Source: Camarhynchus parvulus (Eukaryota > Chordata > Aves > Passeriformes > Thraupidae). Taken from it: 64,000 nucleotides of DNA. The notes beneath the pieces are model-generated. The model saw only the letters and a program-made list of their open reading frames with translations, searched no databases and was not told the origin of the DNA. The position numbers and the translations under genes are program-made. Below are positions 12,968 through 24,900 of this stretch, in pieces (the stretch's first letter is position 1; the number at the start of each line of letters is the position of its first letter). The stretch spans positions 2,108,001 to 2,172,000 of the forward strand of contig NC_044585.1 of the NCBI RefSeq assembly GCF_901933205.1, in the 5' to 3' direction.

Positions 12968-15900
12968 CATCCTTCCAGCAGCGCAGCGTCTCCACGGTCA
13001 CCGAGCGGCACAGGGGACACGTCTTCTCCCGGTCGAACCACAGGCACAGGCACTCCTCACAGAACACGTGCTGGGGACACAGGGACTGTCACATCACTGC
13101 CACAGGGGCTGTCACATCACTGCCACAGGGGCTGCCACCAGGTCTCACACTGGAAACGGGGCTGTGTGTTCTATCCCCATCTGTCAGAGCTGGGGCAGTT
13201 CTCTGCTGTCCATGGGGCAGTTTTTTCTTTATCTCTCCCACAGCCAATCCTCCCTCCAGGAGATCTCTGCTGTCCATGGCCACTGAGTGTCCCTGCAGGG
13301 CTGATCCAATTCCAGCATCCCATGGGGAGATGCTGCGCCCAGGGGAGGAGCCAAGCATTCCTACCTGGATCCAATCTGAGCCTGGAGCAGCACAGCAGCC
13401 TTTGCCCCCTGCATTGCCAGAGGAGCAGCTTTCTGCTGCCCTGCATTGCCAGAGGGAGCCCAGGCCCATCTGCAGCAGCCCTGGAGCTGCAGAGGAAAAC
13501 TCCCCCCTTGTGCAGGATCCCTGCTCCAGCAGCAGCACAGCTGGCACTGCAGGAGGGCTGAGCCCCCATGGGATGGGGCTGTGCCACCCCCTGACACACA
13601 GGGGCAGGGCATGGTCTGACTCTGGCAGTGGTTTGCTTTGTATTACTGCATTGTTTATTTTATTTTTATTTTTTCCCTAATAAAGAACTGTTATTCCTAT
13701 TCCCATACTCTCTTTGTCTGAGAGCCCCTTAATTTCAAAGATTGTAACAATTCAGAGGGAGGGGGTTTCCATTTTCCATTTCAGGGGAGGCTCCTGCCCT
13801 CCTTAGCAGACTTGTCTGTTCAAAACAAGACACACCACCAGCAGGGAGGCAGCTGGTGCAGCTGGCACTCACAGGGTGTGGGAAATAAACCCCAGTTTAC
13901 CAAAGCTCTGTTTTTTAGTAACAGCACTAGAAATAAACATTCCAAAGGCTGACAGCACCTGGGCTAAGAGAAGTTTTCTCTACCATACTTCCCTTCTCTG
14001 TTCCCTAAGTTATCTAAGTCCAGACTGAGCTCCCATAACCTCTCTCTTCCCCCTGCTCCTTGCATTTGCTTTGTTCTGCAGTCCCAGTTTCCTCTTTTCA
14101 GTTTTCATCCCTGATTTCCTCCTCTGGTTCCTGCACCGACCCCTCCCTGGGTTCTCCCCACCCAATCCCAGACTGGGAGAGCAGGAAAAGGGCAAGGAGG
14201 GAGCACGAGGAGCTGTGAGAAGCTGGGAACTCCTCCACACATGAGGACTCAGCAGAAATGTCACTCCTCAAATCCCAGCTCTGCCAAGCAGATCCAAAAG
14301 CAGCTCCTCAGGGGCTTCCAGCTTGGAAACATCTGCACAGATGTTCACAGCAAGGCTAAGAGGCACCTTTGGTGCACAGGATGGCTTTAATTTGATATCC
14401 CTGTTATCAAAAGAGAGTTTTAAATCTACCCAGCCCTCTCAAGGGGCAGGTAAAGCTCTGCTCACTGCAGCCCCAGGGTCTGCACTGCCCCTTGCAGCCC
14501 CTGCCCCACAAGGCTGTGCCCACCCCACAGCCACAGTCACCCACCAGCTGCCACAACCCAGTGGTCACCCAGGGCAATTTCCTCCCCTGAAATGGAAAAT
14601 GGAAACCCCCTCCCTCTGAATTGTTATAATCTTGGAAATTAAGGGGCTCTCAGGCAAAGATATGGGAGTAGGAATAACAGTTCTTTAGCAGGGAAAAAAT
14701 GGAAGTAAAATAAAAATGCAGTAATACAACACCCACCAGGAGCTGGATCAGGAGGCAGCAGAGGCCTGCAGGAGCTCCCAGGCTGGCTGTGCCTCTCCCC
14801 CCTGCAGGAGCTCACTGAGGGAATGGCAGCAGGGGAGTTTGGGGCCTTACCTGGCACAGCAGGGGAGTTTGGGGCCTTACCTGGCACAGAAGGATCAGAG
14901 GTTCCCTGAACTCTGCCTGGCAGATGGCACAGATGTCTCCTGCCTCACTGCACTGCTGGCTCGTGGCACGGACCCCATAGGTCTGCCAGGGACAGGGAGG
15001 GAAAAAACAAACCCCAGGTCAAAGGATTGGAAGGGTAAATGTGCACCAAGGTTGCTTTTCACCCCCAGATTCCCCACAGGGACAGCAGTGTGGGGAAGGG
15101 GAATCTCTGCTCCCTGCCTGCCTTTCCCCTGCAGCTGACTCCATCTTTTAGGGCCTCCACTTGTGCAGCAAGGATAATGGAATTTAATGAGCTCAACAGG
15201 GAGCTGAGAGGATTAATTCAGCATCATTTGCAGGGGTGTTTAGATGGAGGGAGGGATTATTATTATTATTATTAGCAAGCAGGACACAATGGAAGAAAGA
15301 GAAACAGCAGCAGCACCCACAGGCTGCCCACTTCCCCTTTAGATACAGGGAAGGGAAATGTTGCTGTTCCCACTGTAACAGATTTAGGGCAAACAGAAAC
15401 CTGCTGAGGGAAAATGACCAGCCCAAGCCCAGGGAATAAGCAAGATAAGCTCTATCAGACTTTGATGAGGTTCTTTTCTTCTACAGCCTTTGATTTTACC
15501 CTTTTAAAATGGAAGTCACTGCAGCAGATCTAAATATCAGCCCTGTGCAATGCAGTGCCTGGGATAATTCCTGGGTCTCTTTCAGTGCCACTGCACTTCA
15601 GGCACCCCAAAGTCCTTCCCCCACTCTGCCCTACAAAGTTTTGTCACCTCCTTGCAGTTGGATTAATCCACATTACACAGAGCCTCCAATCACACAGAAC
15701 AGGAACAATCTCCCAGCACAGCTGGGGCAGGGCAGATGTCACAAAAGGTCCCTGACAGGAGCCCCCAGCTTGTCCAGCCATGGGCTGACATTGTTTTATT
15801 CTGTGGTCCTGAGCCATTTTCAATTTTTATCATTCAGCAGGAACAAAGTTCCACCTCTGGGACCGCTCCTCCTTACCTGGGGGGTGCAAAGGACCTTCAG

Positions 15901-18900
15901 TGCCTTCCTGACGCTTCCCACACGGCCACAGATGTCAAAAGACTGCAAAAAACACATCCCATTTTACAGAATTTTCACAAAATCTCTGTGTGTGTTTGTG
16001 TGTGAGTCCAGAAATTCAGCAAACATTCTCCAAATGGATACTCAGAGGGGGAAAAGTAATGATGGTGCCAAAAAAGATTTCGTGGTGATCATGAAATATG
16101 TAATAAATGGGAATTGACAGTGGGGAAGGGTGGCCAGAAAAGCTCTGGGAACAGCTGACTGCAAAGTGGGGACTTTAAAGGACACAGAGAGGGGCTGGAA
16201 CCAGCCTGGGCTGGGGACAATTGTCCAGCCCACTAAGCAGGGAAAGGGAAAGGGAAAGGGGAAAAGGGAAAAGGGAAAGGGAAAGGGAAAGGGGAAAAAG
16301 GGGGAAAAGGAAGAGGGGAAGGGAAGGAAGGGAGAAGAAGGAAAAGGAAAGGAAGGAAAGGAAAGGAAAGGAAAAGAAAGGAAAGGGAAGGAAAGGAAAG
16401 GAAAGAAAGAAAGGAAAGGAAAGGAAAGAGAAAGGAAAGGAAAGGAAAGGAAAGGAAAGGAAAGGAAAGGAAAGGGAAAGGGGAAAATGGGGGAAAAGGA
16501 AAGGGGGAAAAGGAAAGGGAAAAAAAAAGAAAAAAAAAAAAAAAAAAAAAGAGAAAAAAGGAGGGGAAAAGGAGGGGAAAACCTGAAAACCTAACCCAGT
16601 CCATCATGTTTCTCCTCCCTGCCTGCAGGCAGAGCACAGGGAAAGCTGACTGAACTGAAGCAGATGTGAGCAGGTGACAGTGCAAGGAGCAGCTGGGGCT
16701 GGGGCCCAGCAGGAGCTGCTGCTGTCCCCTGGGGCAGGGGAGGCTGTGGGGCTGCAGCTGCAGGGCTGGAGCAGCAGGGCACAGGCACACAGAGGAGCTG
16801 GCTCTCTGCTGCTGAAGTGGATTTGGTGAGTGATGGAGTGGGCTCACTGCAGGGAATGCCAATGAGCTCATCCTGCAATGCAAGGGGAAGCAGATGCAGC
16901 CCCAAGAATGATTCCAGGCAGCACTCACAGGGCTCAAGGCTCCTTCCAGTAATGCTTCCACCCAGCAGCCTCCACTTGCCTCAGACATCCCATTTCCCAC
17001 CAGGGATGGGGTCAGCTCTTTCTTTCCCAGTGCAATTCCCAGCTTTTCCGCTTGCTTTGCTTACAGCACAACTCCAGTGCCTTTGCTCTGATGTCTCCCC
17101 TCTCCCAGCCCGTATCACCCCCTCATTTCTTTCCTGCTGGAGCTCCCTGCACACCCAAAAGCTGCATATTTCAGGCAGCCAACACCCATTCCTCACTCAT
17201 TTTTTGTTGTACCAGCCATCACTTCACAGCTGGGTCACACACAGGGAGTGCTGCTGCTCAGCACAGGCAAACAAATCCAACCTGGCTGCTGTGTGTGTGA
17301 ACATCTGGGGTTTCTCCACCCAAAGCAGAGGCTCCTGGCTCCACAGGGCACATAGAGGCACCAGCCCAGCTCCCAGCAGCCTCCTGGAAGTGCTCCTGCC
17401 CTTTGTGCAGGGAAGGGGACACAGCCCCAGCCCAGCCCTGGGATTTTGCCAGGAGCACAGGAGCTCTCAGTGCCAAATTGGCTTCTGTGGTTTTTCTAAT
17501 GTGGTTTGTGGCTTTGCTAATGTGGACTCCTCTGGGGATATTCTCAGTGTCTCAGGCAAGGAGCTGGACCTGCAGCTTTGGGGACTGGAAATGGGATGGG
17601 CACAGCCAGGGCTCTGTGCCCTGCACTGGCAGAGGAGCTCCCCCTTCCCTTCCCTTCCCTTCCCTTCCCTTCCCTTCCCTTCCCTTCCCTTCCCTTCCCT
17701 TCCCTTCCCTTCCTTCCCTCCCTTCCCTTCCCTTCCCTTCCCTTCCCTTCCCTTCCCTTCCCTTCCCTTCCCTTCCCTTCCCTTCCCTTCCCCTCTCAGG
17801 CAAAGGTTTGGTGTGCACAGGGCTGACCTGGACACAAACTTCCCAAAATGAAGCTGCTTTTTCAACCTAGATCACCTCAACACTCCCTATAAAGGCTTCA
17901 CAGGACAGGAACATCAAGTTAACCCCTAAGGAGCTGCTTCTACCCGTGCCAGGCCTGAGGAGCCTCACCTGGGCTCTCCTCCCACAGCCCCTGGGCACAG
18001 CAGCTCCAGCTCAGCTCAGCCCAGGAGGTCTCAGCTCATGGCTGAGTGTCTTAGGCTGGAAATGCAAGATTTATCTGGGCTGTGTGTTCTGTCCCCATCT
18101 GTCAGAGCTGAGGCAGTTCTCTGCTGTCCATGGGGCAGTTTTTTCTTTATCTCTCCCACAGCCAATCCTCCCTCCAGGAGATCTCTGCTGTCCATGGCCA
18201 CTGAGTGTCCCTGCAGGGCTGATCCAATTCCAGCATCCCATGGGGAGATGCTGCGCCCAGGGGAGGAGCCAAGCATTCCTACCTGGATCCAATCTGAGCC
18301 TGGAGCAGCACAGCAGCCTTTGCCCACTGCATTGCCAGAGGAGCAGCTTTCTGCTGCCCTGCATTGCCAGAGGGAGCCCAGGCCCATCTGCAGCAGCCCT
18401 GGAGCTGCAGAGGAAAACTCCCCCCTTGTGCAGGATCCCTGCTCCAGCAGCAGCACAGCTGGCACTGCAGGAGGGCTGAGCCCCCATGGGATGGGGCTGT
18501 GCCACCCCCTGACACACAGGGGGCAGGCTGTATTCTGACTCTGTCACTGTTGTTTTGTATCACTGCATTTTTATTTTATTTTTATTTCTTCCCTAGTAAA
18601 GAACTGTTATTCCTACTCCATATCTTTGTCTGAGAGCCCCTTAATTTCAAATTTATAATAATTCAGAGGGGGGTGGTTTACATTCTCCTGCCTTCCCTGG
18701 CAGACCCTGGCTGTTCAAACCATACACTGAGCTGTGCTCTGGAGGTGTCCAGGTGAGCTGTGCCTTGCTCCAGGTCCCCCTGCTCTGCACCCTCCTCATC
18801 CTCCCCTGAGCCTGCCTCACTGCTGGGCTCTGCCCTGCAGCTCTTGGGCTCTGCCCATGGCTGGGCAGGCCCCTTCCTGCCACCTGTGCTTTTGAGCTGG

Positions 18901-21900
18901 GCTCCCCTTGCTCCAAGGAGCAGAATTCCCCACCAGCAGCTTCCCCCTCTGAGGGCTTCTCCAGGAGCAAGAGATTGCATGTGGAGCTGCAGCCCTTTTC
19001 CAGGGGCTGAGTTATTTTTGCAAGCAGGGGACAGCAAAGATCACTTGAAACCTGTTCCTGTCCACCTGTGGTCTGCAAGGAGGGGGGGATACTGCAGTGG
19101 GTCCTGGCAATGACACCTCTGAAAGGGCCCCAAATCCTCCCCCCAGCACAGGGAGAGGAGCAGGGAAGAGCTGGAGGGCTGTGCAGGGAGCTGCTCCTGT
19201 CCTGGCACTGCTTGCCCTGCTCCTGGCTGGGCTCAGGCCTGCTGTGACCACATCACCTCACTGGCCATGGCCTCCTCTGCCTGATTTGCTCACAAGAACT
19301 CCAAAGCTCTGGACAGGAGGGGTTGCAGGACCCTATTCCTGCACCATACTCTGTAATTCAGCATTGCTCTGCTCCTCTCAGCTGTTTCCAGCTTGGATGT
19401 ATTCTCTGTTCTTCACTTTCAGGCTGCTCCTGCAGAGCCCCAGGCACAGACAGGGATGTGGGATGGAGCAAGCCTGGCCCTTCTCAGAGGGGTGAACATC
19501 TGGACTGCCCTGCCCCTGGGCAGGGTTTAACACACAGCACTAGAAATACAATTATTTCTACACCTGGGACTCCTCTGACTACATCACACCTACTCATTTA
19601 CATCTGTACCAACTTTGTGCTCCTGTTTTTGAGGAATCATGAATTACCCCTGTTCATCACTTGTGTCAGCCACAGCAGGACCTAGAATGGGACCTGCTTT
19701 ATCCAGGCAGGACTTGGCTGCTGCTTCCCCTCCCTGCTGCACTCAGAGCTGAGAGTGGCAGAGGAAAGCTCAGAGACAGCCAGGAGTGTCTGCAGCCTGT
19801 TCTGTGTGACACCTGGAGGCGTGCAGCTCCCCCAGGACCAGCTCCCCTCCTCCTGCAGCCTCTGCAGAGAGGGATGAGCAGAGCAGCAATGACTTCATGA
19901 GTCTGATGCAACCCTGGGAGCAGGCTCAGATCCTCCCCCAGCCCTGCAGTGCCCACATGCTGGGCAGCAAAATGCCTTTGGCAGCTGAAGCACTCAGTGC
20001 TCCCGGGCAGGAACAGCCACAAGCAGAAGGAGCATTTGTCCCTTCAGCTGTGCTGCTCCCCTGGCCCAGCTGCCAGGGAATGCTGAGGAGGTGCTGCTCA
20101 CCTTGCAGAGGCTGTACATGATGATGAGGATGCCGCCCAGGAAGTAGCTGCTGGAGGGATCATCCCCCATGATGTATTTGTACCACAGCTGGATGGGCAC
20201 CAGCGAGCGGAACAGCTGGCTCAGCTCCTCAATAATCAGATAAAACTTTCCCTGCAAGACAACCAGGCAAGTGAGACCATGATTATTACCAGGAAGTCAA
20301 AAGAAGAACATTTAATTTGTGCAGGGTTGGTGTTCACTGATCAGAGCACTGTTAAATAATGCAGAGACCACACTGATGAGGTGCAGCTTTCTCTGCATCC
20401 CCTCAGCTCTGTGCCCAGACAGGACAAATATCCCTTCATCCCTCCACAGGGCTCAGCTGAACACAAGCTGAACAAAATATTCACTTGGTTTTTTTACTGT
20501 CAACTTAAACCTGAAATCTGAAATCAATGAAATCTGCTATGCAGCATTTTGGAGTTATAAACTTTAGAGCAGGTTATGGATGGGCAACAGATTGTGTGTC
20601 TGGACAATGCTGCAGAAAAACAAAGGTTAATATGGGATTCATATAATGTAAACTGTAGATACTATTATTAGTGAGAAAAGGAAAGCAAGTTTATCTCTGA
20701 CCTTACAGCCCTTCTGAAGGTGCAGGGATTAAATGTAAAGTGACCCCAGTCTTCCTGACAACTTTTTAGGTAATCCCAAAGAATCAAATTAATTATGCTT
20801 GCCAGCATCCTTCCCCTCCCCCTCAGGTGGGTGTTGGCTCTTGGGCAGTGCACAGACAAAAAAACTGGAAATTAAACCCTCAGGACATTTAAAACTCAAA
20901 GGGACCAAACCTTCCTGAAGAGCTCAAGGAAGGAAAGGTGGGGAGGGGGAAGTGTGCTGCTTCAAATGCTTCTCTCTCAAAAGAGACTCAAAGAACGGGC
21001 AGCATCCTTTGTCAACCTTCACCAAAGCCTGAATAAGTGTCTAATTTAGGGCCACCCCCAGTTTGTTTTGTCCCACAGCTGTTTGCAGGGACAGCTGGTG
21101 GCAAAGGAGCCCAGAAGGATGCTTAATGCAGACATTATCTGGGCTGAAAGATTTGGGTTTGTCCTGTCAAAATCCTTTTATCTGCTAAGCTCCTGGAGAA
21201 GGGGAAATTCCCCTGGAATTTTGCTGTGTTGTCCCAGTTAGCTCTGTCATCAGTGATGTCATCGCAGGCCAATCACTAATTGCTGAGGTGGGGATGGGGA
21301 TGGAGTCCTGCAGCCGGGCTGGCAGCAGCCAGCGCCCTTCCCCGGGGGCTGGATGAGATCACTCGCAGGCCATCCTGCTGCTCCGACAATCCAATCCTCC
21401 CCACAGCTCTGCTCATGAGCTCATGTCCCCCGGGACGCCAGTGAGGTCACACCAGCGGCTGCTATCGGACCGGCTGCTTCCCTGCCCTCCCCATCGCATC
21501 CCCATTCCCATTCCTCTTCCATCCCCTCCCCATCCCACCCCCATCCCCATTCCTCTTCCCTGCCCTCCCCATCCCACCCCCATCCCCATTCCTCTTCCGC
21601 CCCCACACCCCACCATTCTCTCCACCACCCACCTTCTCCCATCCCACCCCCATCCCCATTCCTCTTCCATCCCCTCCCCATCCCCTCCCCATCCCATCCC
21701 ATCCCATCCCATCCCATCCCATCCCATCCCATCCCATCCCATCCCATCCCATCCCATCCCATCCCATCCCCATCCCCATCCCATCCCCATCCTCCCTCCA
21801 GCCCCATTCTATCTCTATCCCCATCCTCATTGCCATCCCCACCCCATCCCATCCCCTCTGCCCTCCTCATCCCCATCCCCATCCTAATTCCCCTTCCATC

Positions 21901-24900
21901 CCCTCCCCATCCCTCCTCCAGCCCCATCCCCATTCTATCCCCATCCCCACCCTCTCCCCTCCCCATCCCCATTCCCCTTCCATCCCATCCCATTGCCATC
22001 CCCATCCCACCCCCTCTTCCCCTCCCCATCCCCACTCCATCCCCATCCTCCCTGCATCTCACCCCCATCCCCATCCTATCCCCATCCCCATTCCCTTCTA
22101 TCCCGTCCCCTCCCCACCCCATCCCCATCCCCATCTCCCCTCCAGCCCCATCCCCTCTCCACCCCCCATTCTATCTCTATCCTCATCCCCATCCCAATCC
22201 CCACCCCATCCCTTCCCCATCCCCATCCCCATCCCCACTCCCCTTCCACCCCATCCCCTCCCCATCCCCTCTCCCATCCCCCATCCCCATCCCCTCCCCG
22301 CACAGCCCCGGGCAGCAGTCCCCCGCAGCAGTCTGGGCTCGGGACCGCCCCGATTTATGCAATTAGCACTCAGGCCTCTCCCAGCCCTCTGCCTCGATGC
22401 CATCATGGTTTATTTTGGGTGTTGCTGGGGCAGAAATGACAACGCTGTCACCGTGTCCCTCCACGGGGCTCTGATGAAAGCTCCCAGCAAGGTAAAGGCA
22501 GCGAATTTTGCTTTCTGCTCTCATCCCTCCCACCCTCCATCCATCCATCCCTGCTGCTGGCTGGGACAGGTCACTGCTTGCTGTCCCATTGCATCAGCCA
22601 GAGCTGCTGCATCCTGCTGCATCCTGCATCCCTGCTGGAACTCTGCTCCAACACAACCTCTGAGCACCAAAAGCCCCGAGTGACCATCTGGGAGCAAAGC
22701 TGGGCACAGCCCCGGGGCACAGCCAGGCTCTGGAGGTGGCAGTGGCATCGAGTGACAAACTTCAGCATCCAACCACAACTTCTGCACCCTCCCCAGAGCT
22801 GCCAGAACTCCCTTATCTCCCGTTTCCAGTGGTAACTGCAGCGTAGCAGGATTTTTTAGCAGTTAGAAACTTGGTGACAGCCTCCCAGGAGTGAAGTGAT
22901 GTTTTAAGGGATGCATCCCTCCCTGCACCCCCTTAGCAGCACCCACCTGACCATAAATGTTGGTAAATTTAGAGTGATTCCAGCAGGGCAGCTGAGCATC
23001 ACCTGAAGAGAACTAAAAACTTCAGGCATCTCAGTGCACCACACCAGCCCCGTTTTGAAACTAGGAAAAGTGCCAGAAAATCAGAAATAATTCTACAAAG
23101 GGCTGATGCAGAAGTGAGGCCCTCCTTCTGAGCCAGAAGCTTGGAAAATGAGGATTGTTCCCTACAGTTTCAGCAGTAAAATGTAAATTTCTGATAGCAG
23201 GAACTTACTGCAGACAGCACCCATCAGTGGGAAGCACACACACCACACCTGTCTGCCACTGCTCAGCTCTGTTATCTCTTGGCTATCTAGGTTACACTTT
23301 TCAAAGTCAAATCTTTGTCTCAGCTGTATTTTGTCTGAAAAATTCTGCTAAAATACATCAGCTTTTTTTTTCCCTTCAAGATTAGAACTGTGTGTTATAT
23401 GAAGCACAAACATAATTATTTCTCCTGTGCCTGGCACCACAGCTTGAAATAAAGCAAGGTCTGTTTCTGTCAGGTGAATTTTCCTATGTCAGAAAAACCT
23501 TTGTAAATATGGGAATTTTCTCTGGAATTTAGAGAGGTTGAAGAGCTTTCTAAGATCAGCAGAATCTTTCTGGTGGGCCAGCCCTGTGCAGGACTGGGCA
23601 GTGTGGGAGCTGAACTGCAGAGATTAAATAGGATATGACCTGGAATTACAGCTCCTGATGAGGGTGGGGGTAGGAGGAGCAGAAAGGCTCTGCTCCCATC
23701 AAGGGTTAATTGAGCCTGCCCAAGAAGTGAGGAGGGCAGTGCTGGCCCTGCTTGCTCTGAGGGAGCTGCTGCTGCTATCAAACACTTCATTAGCACACGT
23801 GGGGAAGGGCTGTGCTGGGATCTAATTTTAGCAGCTCTGCTGATCAGCCTCAGATACCACATGGTGAAATTTTGATTCCTTTTTTTTTTTTTCCCCAGTG
23901 CTCAGTTAAAAACACAAATCAATGACTGGGGTATCATCCTCCTATTTTTCTGAACCTCCTTCACCACACAGAAATATAATTTCTATACTCTAAGCTAAGC
24001 AGTTCTTTTGAAACAGGGGAAATCAGCATTTTCACACAATTGCACTTTGCCTCCTGTACATGCAGAGTTTCAGCCTGTACTGCACTGGCTGTTTTTACAT
24101 GGAATTTCTGGGTATTTTGTTACATCCTCACTACCTGATGGCAGATCTGCATCTGATCCTTTCCTGCCATTTGAGCTCTGCCCAGAGGAGCACATTCCTG
24201 GAATTTCTTCAGTCCCTTTACGACATCAGCACTACAAAAAACACTTTTAAAACCCCTTTATGTTCATGCTGCTGGCTGACCTCAGGGACAGCTTTTCTCT
24301 GCATTTTCTAAATGAGAACCTGAGACACACAAAGACAAAGGTCAAGGCAAGGTTGTTTCGGTGTCCAAGCTGAGGTGCTGGGATTAGACTTTTTATAAAG
24401 CACTTCATTTTCTAGATCACATTACCATTAAAACCTGAATCCCTGACTTCAGTTTGCAGCTTTACCTGACTTCTCTAGACTCACACAGGAATTATTTGGC
24501 AAAGCAAAGGACAGGATTTAATTCCCCAGTGTAGCAACTCAACTTGAACTTGTAGAATATTCTTCTCTTTGTTTCCTGTGAACTTTCCAGTTGCTGCAAG
24601 AGCTTCTTTCAATCCCTCACCTTCATCCTTGGGGCGTGGTGGTGATGGAGGGGAGAAGTCTCACAGAAAAATAACATGGAGCAGTGTAATTAAAAACTGA
24701 ATCCCAAGCTAGACACAGCACAGGGGGCAGGCTGCAGCAGCAGAGGGAATGCAAATTCTCCCAGGGCTCAGTGTGCAGCTCCTTTGCCATAAGGCTGTGC
24801 CTCCCACAAGGAACAGAGGCACAGCAAGGACTGACACGGTGCAATCAGAGTGGAGCAGGCAGGAGAAGTGAGAGAAGTTGCAATGAGGCAACTGCAAGGT

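Noticed and set aside
16130..16594. Long Lys/Gly/Glu-rich open frames, and Phe/Pro/Ser-rich frames on the other strand
   Set aside because: They are translations of the polypurine tract, open only because the repeat lacks stop codons.
13089..18547. Pairs of nearly identical 130-160 codon frames at 13.1-13.6 and 18.0-18.5 kb
   Set aside because: They look like paralogous proteins but are the two copies of one LTR; no splice or coding evidence.
21413..22439. Open frames of 100-240 codons rich in Gly/Met/Trp or Pro/His/Ile
   Set aside because: They follow the CCCAT array exactly and occur in several frames on both strands, so they are repeat artefacts.
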